This document shows positions 26,912 through 36,274 of a stretch of 64,000 nt of DNA, piece by piece. The DNA is taken from positions 17,027 through 81,026 of the forward strand of contig NZ_JAJEQX010000016.1 of the NCBI RefSeq assembly GCF_020687545.1, given 5' to 3'. The notes under the pieces were generated by a model, which made no database searches, was not told the DNA's origin, and saw nothing but the letters and a program-made list of their open reading frames with translations. Each line of letters starts with the position of its first letter. The stretch's first letter is position 1. The position numbers were made by a program, and so were the translations under genes. The stretch comes from Ruminococcus turbiniformis (GTDB lineage: Bacteria; Bacillota; Clostridia; Lachnospirales; Lachnospiraceae).

Positions 26912-28585
26912 TTATTTCTTTCCCGGCACCTCCAGGATTGCCCCCCGGTTTCCTGAGGTCACCATGGCCGCGTATCTCGCCAGATATCCTGTGTTCACCT
27001 TGGGCTCTCTCGGCTGCCACTTCGCCTTTCTTGCAGCCATCTCCTCATCGGAAATGTCAAGCTCTAATTTCAGCTCCGGAATATTGATCTTGATGATATC
27101 GCCTTCTTCCACAAGCGCGATGGGTCCTCCCACCGCCGCCTCCGGCGATACATGGCCGATGGACGCGCCTCTGGACGCGCCGCTGAAGCGGCCGTCCGTG
27201 ATCAGGGCAACCGTAGATCCAAGTCCGTATCCCGCAATGGCAGACGTGGGGTTTAACATCTCACGCATGCCGGGGCCGCCTTTCGGTCCCTCGTAGCGGA
27301 TGACAATCACATCGCCCGGGTTGATCTTTCCAGTCTTGATGGCCTCTGTTGCCTCCTCGTCGCTCTCAAAGATCCGGGCCGGTCCTTCATGGACAAGCAT
27401 CTCGTCGCACACAGCGGAGCGCTTCACCACGCTTCCGTCGGGAGCCAGGTTTCCTTTGAGCACCGCAAGTCCGCCTGTCTCGCTGTACGGATTGTCGATG
27501 GGGCGGATCACCTCGGGATTCAAGTTCTCGCATCCCTTAATATTCTCCCCGATCGTCTTTCCTGTTACAGTCATGCACTCTGTGTTGATGAGCCCTTTCT
27601 TGTTCAGCTCATTCATCACGGCGTACACGCCTCCCGCCTCGTTTAAGTCCTCAATATATGTATGCCCTGCCGGAGCAAGATGACACAGGTTCGGCGTCTT
27701 GGCACTGATTGTGTTCGCAAAGTCAATCTCAAAATCCATGCCGATCTCGTGAGCGATGGCTGGAAGATGAAGCATGCTGTTTGTAGAGCATCCAAGCGCC
27801 ATATCCACTGTCAGCGCGTTTAAGATCGCGTCCTCTGTCATGATGTCTCTCGGACGGATATTCTTTCTCACAAGTTCCATCACCTGCATTCCCGCATGTT
27901 TCGCAAGCTGCAGTCTTGCGGAGTAGACCGCCGGGATCGTTCCGTTTCCGCGGAGTCCCATGCCCAGCGCCTCGGTCAGACAGTTCATGCTGTTCGCCGT
28001 GTACATACCGGAACATGATCCGCAGGTAGGACATGCCTTGTTCTCGAACTCGCAGAGCTCTGCGTCGTCGATCTTTCCTGCCGCGTGGGCGCCGACCGCC
28101 TCAAACATACTGGAAAGACTCGTCTTCTGTCCCTTTACGTGTCCTGCAAGCATGGGGCCGCCGCTGACAAACACTGTCGGGATGTTCACTCTGGCCGCCG
28201 CCATCAGAAGTCCGGGCACGTTTTTGTCGCAGTTGGGGATCATGACCAGTCCGTCGAACTGGTGCGCCATGGCAAGCGCCTCTGTGGAGTCTGCAATCAG
28301 ATCTCTTGTCACAAGGGAATATTTCATTCCGATGTGTCCCATTGCGATTCCGTCACACACGGCGATGGCCGGAACCATAATCGGAGTTCCCCCCGCCATT
28401 GCGACACCCATCTTGACTGCCTCTGTGATCTTGTCAAGATTCATATGCCCCGGCACAATCTCGTTGTAGGAGCTGACCACTCCAATCAGCGGGCGGGAAA
28501 GTTCCTCCTCTGTCATTCCAAGGGCGTTAAACAGGGAACGGTGGGGCGCCTGCTGCGTGCCTTTTGTCACTGTATCACTTCTCAT
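26912..28585 (-). CDS. ilvD: Dihydroxy-acid dehydratase
   Basis: An Fe-S enzyme dehydrating 2,3-dihydroxy-isovalerate and -methylvalerate in valine/isoleucine synthesis. The cluster cysteines are visible in [26 protein letters not shown] and [11 protein letters not shown]. Family sequences [12 protein letters not shown] and [20 protein letters not shown] are present. At 557 residues it has normal length. It lies 83 nt after leuB. Confidence 0.97.
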   Translation of the reverse strand: MRSDTVTKGTQQAPHRSLFNALGMTEEELSRPLIGVVSSYNEIVPGHMNLDKITEAVKMGVAMAGGTPIMVPAIAVCDGIAMGHIGMKYSLVTRDLIADSTEALAMAHQFDGLVMIPNCDKNVPGLLMAAARVNIPTVFVSGGPMLAGHVKGQKTSLSSMFEAVGAHAAGKIDDAELCEFENKACPTCGSCSGMYTANSMNCLTEALGMGLRGNGTIPAVYSARLQLAKHAGMQVMELVRKNIRPRDIMTEDAILNALTVDMALGCSTNSMLHLPAIAHEIGMDFEIDFANTISAKTPNLCHLAPAGHTYIEDLNEAGGVYAVMNELNKKGLINTECMTVTGKTIGENIKGCENLNPEVIRPIDNPYSETGGLAVLKGNLAPDGSVVKRSAVCDEMLVHEGPARIFESDEEATEAIKTGKINPGDVIVIRYEGPKGGPGMREMLNPTSAIAGYGLGSTVALITDGRFSGASRGASIGHVSPEAAVGGPIALVEEGDIIKINIPELKLELDISDEEMAARKAKWQPREPKVNTGYLARYAAMVTSGNRGAILEVPGKK

Positions 28586-28668
28586 ATTTCATTCCTCTCT
28601 TTCTCGTTTTTCTTTTTCCCGGTTCATCCTCCCGGCTGTCCCGGTCCGGATTTCCCCGGTCTGGCCTT

Positions 28669-29754
28669 TCAGCCGATATAAGAACAGATCCGGTCTCCCA
28701 TTTCTTTTGTTCCGATCTGTGTCATTCCTTCCGACATAATGTCAACCGTTCTGTATCCGTCTTGTAACACGCGCTCAACCGCGTTCTCGATCGCATCCGC
28801 CTCCCGGTCAAGATCAAAGGAATAGCGGAGCATCATGGCCGCGGACAGGATCGTCGCGATGGGATTCGCGATTCCCTTGCCCGCGATGTCCGGCGCGGAG
28901 CCGCCGCTCGGCTCGTAAAGCCCGAACTTCGTCTCATTTAAGCTTGCGCTTGCCAGCATTCCGATGGATCCGGTCACCATGCTCGCCTCATCGGAAAGAA
29001 TGTCTCCAAACATGTTCTCTGTAAGTATCACGTCAAACTGGGCCGGGTCTTTCACAAGCTGCATGGCGCAGTTGTCCACAAGCATATGCTCAAGCTTTAC
29101 TTCCGGGTAATCCTCTGCTACTTCCTCCACGACTTTTCTCCAGAGTCTGGACGAGTCGAGAACATTGGCCTTGTCAACGCTTGTGACTTTCTTCCTGCGC
29201 TTCATGGCAATGTCAAATCCGCGCTTCGCGATTCTGCGGATCTCCTCCTCGCTGTATGTAAGCTCATCTCTCGCCACGAGCATGCCGTTCTCTTTCTCCG
29301 TGCTTCTCTTTCCAAAATAGAGGCCGCCTGTGAGCTCGCGCATGATCATCATGTCAAAGCCTTTCTCCGCGATCTCTTCTTTCAGCGGACATGCCCCCTT
29401 AAGCTCGCTGTAGAGAACTGCGGGACGCAAATTTGCAAAAAGGTTGAGCCCTTTCCGCAGGCTTAAGAGTCCTGCCTCCGGACGTTTTGAGGGCTCCAGC
29501 TTATACCAGGGGGAAGTCTTCGCGTCCCCGCCGATGGAACCCATGAGCACGGCATCGCTTTCTTTCGCCGCCGCAAGCGTCTCGTCAGTCAGCGGAACCC
29601 CGTTTACATCAATTGAAGCGCCCCCCATCAGAAGCTGCGTATAGGAAAGGGAATGTCCGTAAACCTCCGCAACCCGGTCGAGCACTTTCATCGCCTCGTC
29701 CACGATCTCAGGGCCGATTCCATCCCCTTTTATCACACCGATCTTCATCTCCAT
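28669..29754 (-). CDS. leuB: 3-isopropylmalate dehydrogenase
   Basis: Oxidatively decarboxylates 3-isopropylmalate in leucine synthesis. The 361-residue protein starts [20 protein letters not shown] and contains [12 protein letters not shown], the substrate lysine in [15 protein letters not shown] and [16 protein letters not shown]. It is the first gene of the operon behind a good promoter; its 5' UTR is too short for a T-box or leader attenuator. leuA, leuC and leuD are not in the window. Confidence 0.95.
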   Translation of the reverse strand: MEMKIGVIKGDGIGPEIVDEAMKVLDRVAEVYGHSLSYTQLLMGGASIDVNGVPLTDETLAAAKESDAVLMGSIGGDAKTSPWYKLEPSKRPEAGLLSLRKGLNLFANLRPAVLYSELKGACPLKEEIAEKGFDMMIMRELTGGLYFGKRSTEKENGMLVARDELTYSEEEIRRIAKRGFDIAMKRRKKVTSVDKANVLDSSRLWRKVVEEVAEDYPEVKLEHMLVDNCAMQLVKDPAQFDVILTENMFGDILSDEASMVTGSIGMLASASLNETKFGLYEPSGGSAPDIAGKGIANPIATILSAAMMLRYSFDLDREADAIENAVERVLQDGYRTVDIMSEGMTQIGTKEMGDRICSYIG

Positions 29755-29791
29755 ATCCGTTCATCCTTCCACATATAAAATATTACTTTTA

Positions 29792-29820
29792 ATCATACCT
29801 CATTTCATGGTGCGTTTCAA
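29792..29820 (-). promoter_or_regulatory. Promoter of the leuB operon
   Basis: Minus strand: TTGAAA (29815-29820), a 17-nt spacer and TATGAT (29792-29797), 37 nt before leuB. GGAAGG lies before the ATG. Confidence 0.75.
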
Positions 29821-29836
29821 GTATCTGAGTCAAAAA

Positions 29837-29914
29837 ACAGAGGGCGCTCTGTAAAATTCGGATGAAAAATCCGGAGAGAAGCCCTCCGTCACACGAACAG
29901 CTTTTCTCCGGATT
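29837..29914 (-). terminator. Tandem terminators behind yajC
   Basis: The first hairpin has 14-15 pairs (29868-29882 with 29900-29914, AATCCGGAGA core). The second is ACAGAG-CGCC-CTCTGT (29837-29852), followed by TTTTTT on the minus strand. Confidence 0.85.
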
Positions 29915-29922
29915 CTTTTGGA

Positions 29923-30198
29923 TTATTCCGCATTCGGTTTTTCAATCTGAGCGATCGCCGCTTTCTGCATCGGAATACGGCAGTTCTTGTTGTTTCCGAA
30001 CTCAACGATTACATCCTCGTCCGTGATATCGATGATCACGCCGTAGAAACCGCTTGTCGTCAGAGCCGTATCTCCCACTTCCATGGATGCCAGCATCGCC
30101 TGAACTCTCTTCTGCTCCTTTTTCTGAGGACGCATAAGAAGGAACCACATCAGGGCCAGAACAGCGATCCACACTATAAGCATGCTTATCATATCCAT
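29923..30198 (-). CDS. yajC: Preprotein translocase subunit YajC
   Basis: A 91-residue inner-membrane protein associated with SecDF/YidC. It has one N-terminal membrane span (MISMLIVWIAVLALMWFLL), then RPQKKEQKRVQAMLASMEVGD and the YajC core DTALTTSGFYGVIIDI. It follows tgt, as in many bacteria (tgt-yajC-secDF), but secD and secF are not next to it here. Confidence 0.94.
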   Translation of the reverse strand: MDMISMLIVWIAVLALMWFLLMRPQKKEQKRVQAMLASMEVGDTALTTSGFYGVIIDITDEDVIVEFGNNKNCRIPMQKAAIAQIEKPNAE

Positions 30199-30302
30199 AA
30201 CTATATTCCTCCTGACTTTCTATCCGACAATAAGATTACTATACACAAAAATAGGATATTCTTCAAGTATCTTTTTGAAAAAACAGCGCTTCCGGGCCTA
30301 TT

Positions 30303-31430
30303 TTATCGTCCCGAGAGCCCTTCCAGTTTTTTCTTCTTATATGACTGGTACTCTCCTGCGTCGATGGCGTCCCGGATCTCCTCCATCATCGTGTTGTAGA
30401 AATACAGATTGTGAAGAACACAGAGCCGCATTCCGAGCATCTCCTTTGCCTTGAGCAGGTGCCGGATATAGGCGCGGCTGTAGCTTCTGCAGGCCGGACA
30501 CCCGCACCCCTCCTCAATGGGGCGCTCGTCCAGCTCATATTTCGCGTTGAACAGGTTCATTTTCCCGTGATTGGTATACACGTGGCCGTGGCGGCCGTTT
30601 CGGGAGGGGTAAACACAGTCGAAAAAGTCCACGCCTCTGTCCACCGCCTCGAGTATATTCGCCGGCGTTCCCACACCCATCAGATAGGTGGGTTTCTTCT
30701 CCGGCAGATGGGGCACAACCGCATCCAGAATCCGGTACATCTCCTCGTGGCTCTCTCCGACCGCAAGGCCGCCCACCGCGTATCCGTCCAGATCAAGTTC
30801 CGTAATCTTCTGCGCGTGTTCAATCCGGATATCCTCGTAGATGCCCCCCTGGTTAATCCCGAAGAGGAGCTGATGGGGATTGATCGTATCCGGCAGGGAG
30901 TTCAGCCTTGCCATCTCGTCCTTGCAGCGCTTCAGCCAGCGCGCCGTCCGGTCCACGGAGTTTCCGATATATTTCCGGTCCGCCGTGCTGGGCGGACACT
31001 CGTCAAAGGCCATTGCAATCGTGGAGGCAAGGTTGGACTGAATCTGCATGCTCTCCTCCGGCCCCATGAAAATCTTTCTCCCGTCGATATGGGAGTTAAA
31101 ATGCACGCCCTCCTCTTTGATCTTTCTCAGAGAGGCAAGCGAAAACACCTGGAATCCCCCGGAATCCGTCAGAATCGGCCTGTCCCAGTTCATAAAACGG
31201 TGAAGCCCGCCCAGCTTTTTCACAATCTCATCCCCCGGGCGCACATGGAGATGGTATGTGTTGGACAGCTCCACCTGGGTTTTGATCTGTCTGAGATCAT
31301 CCGTCGAGACGGCGCCCTTGATGGCCGCGGCCGTTCCCACGTTCATGAAGACCGGTGTCTCGATCGTTCCATGCACCGTGTGAAGGCGTCCGCGCTTTGC
31401 CTTCCCGTCTTTTTTCAGCAGTTCATACAT
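30303..31430 (-). CDS. tgt: tRNA-guanine transglycosylase (queuine tRNA-ribosyltransferase)
   Basis: Exchanges G34 for the queuosine precursor preQ1 in tRNAs with GUN anticodons. The 375-residue product has TPVFMNVGTAAAIKG, the catalytic Asp in RPILTDSGGFQVFSL, LFGINQGGIYEDIR and the zinc site CGCPACRSYSRAYIRHLL. The ATG at 31430 has GGGAG 6 nt upstream; the frame opens five codons further up. It is followed by yajC. Confidence 0.97.
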   Translation of the reverse strand: MYELLKKDGKAKRGRLHTVHGTIETPVFMNVGTAAAIKGAVSTDDLRQIKTQVELSNTYHLHVRPGDEIVKKLGGLHRFMNWDRPILTDSGGFQVFSLASLRKIKEEGVHFNSHIDGRKIFMGPEESMQIQSNLASTIAMAFDECPPSTADRKYIGNSVDRTARWLKRCKDEMARLNSLPDTINPHQLLFGINQGGIYEDIRIEHAQKITELDLDGYAVGGLAVGESHEEMYRILDAVVPHLPEKKPTYLMGVGTPANILEAVDRGVDFFDCVYPSRNGRHGHVYTNHGKMNLFNAKYELDERPIEEGCGCPACRSYSRAYIRHLLKAKEMLGMRLCVLHNLYFYNTMMEEIRDAIDAGEYQSYKKKKLEGLSGR

Positions 31431-31505
31431 TGATGTCTCCCTCATATTTCCTTATCTTCATCTTCGTTCTGTTTCGTTATATTTCCCTGTCTGCATCATC
31501 TTCGG

Positions 31506-33263
31506 TTAGTAGTGAATCACAACCGGCGTCCCCGCGCTGAGCATGTTAAACAGCGCCCCCGCCTGGTCAACCGGCATGTTCACGCATCCGTGGGATCCCG
31601 CTGTCTGATAGCGTGACCCGCCGAACGAGGACTGCCAGTTGGCGTCGTGGAATCCGTGTCCCTGCCACGTAAACGGCATCCAGTAGGAAACCGGCGTCTC
31701 GTAGATCGGTTTTCCCGTACTGGGATTTATCTCGCCCTTAAGCGTCGCGTTTCTCTCAGTGTAGAGGATATCATACACTCCCTCGGGCGTCTGTCTGTTG
31801 TCTGCCGGAAGCCCTGTCACCACGTCTGTCTCAAGTGCAATGCTTCCGTCCACAATATACCACATATGCTGGGTCGACAGATCCACCTCGAGATAGGTCG
31901 TGCCCCAGTCCTGGGCAGAATGGGACGCCGCCGTCTGGGCATAGGCCGGCTCTCTGGTCACCACTTCCCCGTTCTGAATGCTGGCGATCAGGTTCTGCGT
32001 CTCTGTCTCCTCGTCGATGGACCAGCCGTATGTGCCTCCTGACACCTGAGCCGTCTTTCCGGTCGGCGTGGTGATCGTCCTTGTCGCCCCGACCGTATCA
32101 TAGGTTGAACCGAACTGGCGCATCCACTCTCTCACCGCGTCCTGATTTAAGGACACCTGCATGTTCTCATCATAAGTAAGCCAGGTGGAGATCAGCGCCT
32201 TGTCCACCACCACATTTTCTGTCATCGTATATGTCACGCTCGCCTTGCAGTACTGGTTCATAACGTCGCACGCTTCCTGCACTTCCGGAGACTCGGATGT
32301 ATACTGAGGCATCTTGTAGCACTCTTCCTCCATCATATCAAGGCTTGTTCTGAACTCTGTAATATACTCTTTGATCTTTGATGTCAGTGCGTCAACATCC
32401 ACTGCAGTCCCGTAGACTTCCGGCTCCACCACAAAAGACTCACCGTCAAACTTCGGATATGCGGACACCGGGTCCGTCTGCTCCTGCGTCACCGCCTGGA
32501 TTTCCTGGATCTTCTGCGTCAGTTCTCCCTGATCGTACTCTACGTCAATGGTCACATCGGTATTTGTCTTTGAAAACAGCGACGTGATCCACAGCAGCGG
32601 ATTCTGCGCCTCAAGCGCATCCTGAATATCTGAATTTTCCTTGTACTGAAGAGAGATATCACTGCCTTTGATTACGTCAGTCACTCCGTCCTTCTCCACC
32701 AGTGTAAGCTCATAGCCGTCCACCTGGCTTCTCAAGTACTCTTCTACCTCAGCCGCCGTCGCGCCGGAAAAATCCTTTCCGTTGATGGACGTATTTATGT
32801 AGAAGTGACTGATAAAGAACGCGGAAACTCCCAGATAAATCACAAGCAGGGCGCCGGCAATGCTTCCTGCAATAATCAGCGGCTTCCTGGGAATCGTGCG
32901 TTTCCCGCCTTTTCTTCTGTTTCTTCGTCTTCTGTTCTTCATTTTTCTTCCCGGCTGTTCTCTGTATGCTCCGGCACGGTCCTCTGCAGTCTCTTCTTCG
33001 CTCTCATCCGTCTCAGGATCATATGCGGGTTCGCCGTCCTCATCATATGCGCTTTCATCGTCCCCGTCATATGCGATTTCATCATCCCCGTCATATGCGA
33101 TTTCATCATCCTCAGCGTTGTATACGATTTCGTCTTCCGCGTCATACGCAGTCCCGCTGCCTTCCGGGCCTTCCTTCTCTTCCCCGGTCTCATTCAGGAA
33201 CAGTTCTTCCCCCTCTGTTTTATCCTGATGTATGTCAGATTTCCTGATCTCGTCTCTGCTCAT
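31506..33263 (-). CDS. L,D-transpeptidase (YkuD) with acidic cytosolic repeats and putative peptidoglycan-binding domains
   Basis: A 585-residue membrane-anchored cell-wall enzyme. Residues 1-105 are very acidic and carry short repeats (EIAYDGDD units). A basic stretch (MKNRRRRNRRKGGKR) precedes one membrane span (about 130-155). The extracellular part has two putative peptidoglycan-binding modules (155-440) and a C-terminal YkuD domain with the catalytic His/Cys signature HGFHDANW and SHGCVNMP. Such enzymes form 3-3 crosslinks or attach proteins. The acidic cytosolic repeats are unusual and encoded by tandem DNA repeats. A weak promoter has its -10 box TATAAT at 33301-33306 on the minus strand. 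Confidence 0.9.
   Translation of the reverse strand: MSRDEIRKSDIHQDKTEGEELFLNETGEEKEGPEGSGTAYDAEDEIVYNAEDDEIAYDGDDEIAYDGDDESAYDEDGEPAYDPETDESEEETAEDRAGAYREQPGRKMKNRRRRNRRKGGKRTIPRKPLIIAGSIAGALLVIYLGVSAFFISHFYINTSINGKDFSGATAAEVEEYLRSQVDGYELTLVEKDGVTDVIKGSDISLQYKENSDIQDALEAQNPLLWITSLFSKTNTDVTIDVEYDQGELTQKIQEIQAVTQEQTDPVSAYPKFDGESFVVEPEVYGTAVDVDALTSKIKEYITEFRTSLDMMEEECYKMPQYTSESPEVQEACDVMNQYCKASVTYTMTENVVVDKALISTWLTYDENMQVSLNQDAVREWMRQFGSTYDTVGATRTITTPTGKTAQVSGGTYGWSIDEETETQNLIASIQNGEVVTREPAYAQTAASHSAQDWGTTYLEVDLSTQHMWYIVDGSIALETDVVTGLPADNRQTPEGVYDILYTERNATLKGEINPSTGKPIYETPVSYWMPFTWQGHGFHDANWQSSFGGSRYQTAGSHGCVNMPVDQAGALFNMLSAGTPVVIHY
33040..33125. repeat. Tandem 24-nt repeats inside the L,D-transpeptidase gene
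   Basis: Near-identical units containing GTCATATGCGATTTCATCAT recur, in frame, and encode the acidic (E/D)IAYDGDD repeats. Copy number is likely to vary by slippage between strains. Confidence 0.8.
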
Positions 33264-33380
33264 CAGTTCATCAACTCTCCTTTTTCAGCATCTCGGCAAC
33301 ATTATAGTACGATTCTCATGAAAAGTACAGGAAATAATATAATCTTCAAACAATTTTAAAAAATGGGAATTTCTCCGCTC

Positions 33381-33409
33381 TTGTCATCAGACATTTCTTC
33401 CTATATAAT
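33381..33409 (+). promoter_or_regulatory. Promoter of aroC
   Basis: TTGTCA (33381-33386), a 17-nt spacer and a perfect TATAAT (33404-33409), about 78 nt before the aroC ATG. AAAGGAG is the ribosome binding site. Confidence 0.8.
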
Positions 33410-33486
33410 GTTTTCTGAACGTCTATCACGTTCCCCGGCGCTGCTGTTTTGCGGCAGATTCCGGGCAGACAGAAAGGAGACTATCA

Positions 33487-34632
33487 ATGAGCGGTTCATC
33501 ATTTGGAAAAATATTCAGCATCACAACATGGGGTGAATCTCACGGCGCGGGAATCGGTGTCGTCATCGACGGATGCCCCGCCGGAATCCCGCTGACTGAA
33601 AACGAGATTCAGAGATACCTTGACCGGAGGAAACCGGGGCAGAGCAAATACACAACAAAGAGAAACGAGTCGGACTCCGTGGAGATCCTCTCCGGCGTGT
33701 TCGAGGGAGTGACAACGGGCACACCCATCTCCCTTCTCGTGCGCAATCAGGATCAGCGCTCCCGCGATTACGGAAATATTGCTTCCACATTCCGGCCGGG
33801 ACATGCTGACTATCCGTTCACGGAAAAATACGGGATCCGCGACTACCGCGGCGGCGGGCGTTCCTCAGGCCGTGAAACAATCGGCCGGGTGGCCGCAGGT
33901 GCAGTTGCTTCCCTTCTTTTAAAGGAACTCGGCATCTCGGTCCGGGCCTACACGAAATCCATCGGTCCATATGAAATTGACGAAAAGGATTATCACTTTG
34001 AAGAGATCGAAGAGAACAGCCTCTATATGCCGAACAGAAAAACAGCAGAAAAAGCAGGGGAATACATCTCCTCCCTGATGGCGGAGACGGATTCCTGCGG
34101 CGGCATCATCGAGTGTACCGCAGACGGACTGCCGGTCGGAATCGGTGAACCCGTATTCGACAAGCTGGACGCCATGCTCGCCCGCGCCGTCATGTCCATC
34201 GGAGCGGTGAAAGGCGTGGAGATCGGCGACGGTTTTGCCGCTGCCTCCTCCGTCGGAAGCCGGAACAATGACCCGTTTTTCTCAGAAGGCGGCGTCATCC
34301 GCAAGAAAAGCAACCACGCCGGCGGTACGCTGGGCGGATTAAGCGACGGCTCCCGCCTCGTTCTCCGTGCGGCTGTAAAGCCGACTTCCTCCATCTCCAG
34401 AGAACAGAGCACCGTAAACACCGACGGGGAGAATGTCCGGATGCGCGTCGTCGGAAGACACGATCCGGTCATCGTCCCCCGTGCGGTTGTTGTCGTGGAG
34501 GCCATGACCGCGCTTACCATCGCGGATCTTCTTCTGCAGAACATGTGCAGCCGCATGGAAAACATAAAGAAAGTCTATGGCGCACACACGGGCTCAGACA
34601 CGGAAGCAGCCTCCGCCGATGAACTCTCTTAA
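33487..34632 (+). CDS. aroC: Chorismate synthase
   Basis: The last step of the shikimate pathway; it eliminates phosphate from EPSP to give chorismate with reduced FMN. The 381-residue product begins MSGSSFGKIFSITTWGESHG and includes RPGHADYPFTEKYGIRDYRGGGRSS (in part) and the end motif RHDPVIVPRAVVVVEAM, all family marks. It is monocistronic; its last 39 nt overlap the 3' end of the convergent nucleoside kinase gene. Confidence 0.97.
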   Translation: MSGSSFGKIFSITTWGESHGAGIGVVIDGCPAGIPLTENEIQRYLDRRKPGQSKYTTKRNESDSVEILSGVFEGVTTGTPISLLVRNQDQRSRDYGNIASTFRPGHADYPFTEKYGIRDYRGGGRSSGRETIGRVAAGAVASLLLKELGISVRAYTKSIGPYEIDEKDYHFEEIEENSLYMPNRKTAEKAGEYISSLMAETDSCGGIIECTADGLPVGIGEPVFDKLDAMLARAVMSIGAVKGVEIGDGFAAASSVGSRNNDPFFSEGGVIRKKSNHAGGTLGGLSDGSRLVLRAAVKPTSSISREQSTVNTDGENVRMRVVGRHDPVIVPRAVVVVEAMTALTIADLLLQNMCSRMENIKKVYGAHTGSDTEAASADELS

Positions 34633-36264
34633 CAGAGAGTTTGTCGGCACATACTCGCTTCCGATGCCTACAAAGTAGTCGAAAAATTTCAGAAGGCGCT
34701 TCGCCTCCAGATATTCCTCCGTATCCTTGTCAACTCCAAAGAGAAGCGGCTCCACATACTGTTTGAGCACAGCCAGCTCATAGAGAAGCGAAGAATTGAA
34801 CATCACATCCGCTTCCTCCTGGAAGGGGAAGATGTTTCTTTCCTCCCCGCGCCTTACGGATGGCCACATGGAGATGGTCTTTGAAGCGGACGCTCCTCTC
34901 GTGCGCGCATCCCGGACAAGCCTCCGGATCAGACGTCCGTCCGTGGACGGGATACGGTTGTGTTCATCAATATTGAGCTGGGTCAGTGCGCTGATATAGA
35001 TTTTGAATTTGTTCGCATCATCCATGTACTCCGTAAGTTTCGGATTCAGGCAGTGAATCCCCTCGATCACAAGGATATCGTTCTCACCCAGCCGTTTCGG
35101 CCGGCTCTCATACTTCCGTTTCCCGGTTTTGAAGTCAAACACAGGAAGATATACGCTCTCTCCGTTGAGAAGCGCCTGCATGTCTTCATTAAACTTCTCA
35201 ATGTCAATCGCCTCCAGGCATTCAAAGTCATAGTTTCCTTCGCTGTCTCTCGGCGTGTGTTCACGGTCCACGAAATAATTGTCCACCGCAATCGGATGAG
35301 GCTTCAGCCCATTGACCCGGAGCTGGATGGACAGTCTGTGTGAGAACGTCGTCTTTCCCGAAGAGGACGGTCCCGCAACAAGAACGAAGCGGATGTTGCC
35401 CCGCTCTGAGATCTGCTTTGCGATTTCTCCGATCTGGCGCTCCTGGTGGGCTTCCTGCACGAGCACCACCTCCCGCATATCCCCCCGGGTAATCATGTCG
35501 TTCAGGGCGCCTACCGTGTCGATCTCCTGGCAGTCTCCCCACTGCACAGACTCTTTGAGCACACGGAAGAGCTTCGGACTTGCACAGAAATCCGGCACCT
35601 CCTCCGGACGTTCTTTTGCCGGCATCTGAATCACAAATCCCCCGCCGTAGAGGTGGAGGGAGAAGTATTTCAGGCATCCCGCGTCCGGCACCATATATCC
35701 GTAGAAATAATCTTCAAACTCGTTGATGCTGTATATATTCACCTTTGAGACTCTCCGGTATTCAAAGAGTCTCTCCTTGTCGTACATTCCGTGCCTGTGG
35801 AAGAGCTCGAGGGCGTCATCCGTGTGTACGCTCCTCTTTTTGAGCGGGATTTTCGCGTCTGAGAGTTCATGCATCCGCTTTGAGACTTTGTCCAGGAACT
35901 CTTCTGTCAGTTTCACATCCCCCTCCACAGTACAGTAGTAGCCCTTGTCCAGTGAAAAGTGGATGCGCACACGCTCGATCCGGTCGTGCCCGGCCACATC
36001 GTGAACCGCCTTTACAAGCAGAAAGCACATGCTTCTTTTGTAGGCGGCATGCCCGATCGGGTCCGCCGTTGTGACAAACGTAAGCTCACAGTCTTCCTGT
36101 ACCGTCTTTGCCAGTTCCTGAAGATGATACTCTCCCTCAAACACAAGCACAATCTGATGCTCGTACCGGGGCTGTACCTCCTCCGCGATCTCTCTGTAAG
36201 TTGTTCCCGCCCTGTATTCTCTCGTCTCACCGCCTATAGTCACTCTGCATAACTTTTCTGCCAT
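34594..36264 (-). CDS. Nucleoside kinase (uridine kinase-like) with N-terminal TGS/ThrRS-like domains
   Basis: A 556-residue protein. Residues 1-70 look like a TGS domain (RVTIGGETREYRAGTTYREIAEEV). About 70-250 resemble the threonyl-tRNA synthetase second-domain region (HAAYKRSMCFLLVKAV, then FSLDKGYYCTVEGD). The C-terminal half is a P-loop kinase with GPSSSGKTTFSHRLS, YFVDREHTPRDSEGNYDFE and RRLVRDARTRGAS. The family phosphorylates uridine/cytidine or related nucleosides; the substrate here is not determined. It follows nif3 by 10 nt and ends inside aroC on the opposite strand. Confidence 0.88.
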   Translation of the reverse strand: MAEKLCRVTIGGETREYRAGTTYREIAEEVQPRYEHQIVLVFEGEYHLQELAKTVQEDCELTFVTTADPIGHAAYKRSMCFLLVKAVHDVAGHDRIERVRIHFSLDKGYYCTVEGDVKLTEEFLDKVSKRMHELSDAKIPLKKRSVHTDDALELFHRHGMYDKERLFEYRRVSKVNIYSINEFEDYFYGYMVPDAGCLKYFSLHLYGGGFVIQMPAKERPEEVPDFCASPKLFRVLKESVQWGDCQEIDTVGALNDMITRGDMREVVLVQEAHQERQIGEIAKQISERGNIRFVLVAGPSSSGKTTFSHRLSIQLRVNGLKPHPIAVDNYFVDREHTPRDSEGNYDFECLEAIDIEKFNEDMQALLNGESVYLPVFDFKTGKRKYESRPKRLGENDILVIEGIHCLNPKLTEYMDDANKFKIYISALTQLNIDEHNRIPSTDGRLIRRLVRDARTRGASASKTISMWPSVRRGEERNIFPFQEEADVMFNSSLLYELAVLKQYVEPLLFGVDKDTEEYLEAKRLLKFFDYFVGIGSEYVPTNSLLREFIGGGCFRV

Positions 36265-36274
36265 CTGCTTCCTC

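Noticed and set aside
28085..28681. Long plus-strand open frames opposite ilvD, serC/ilvB, mgtE and dgt/ppk2 (for example 24487-25899 and 15565-17184)
   Set aside because: They are antisense shadows of well-identified genes in this codon usage: no ribosome binding sites, no recognisable domains and His/Arg-rich composition.
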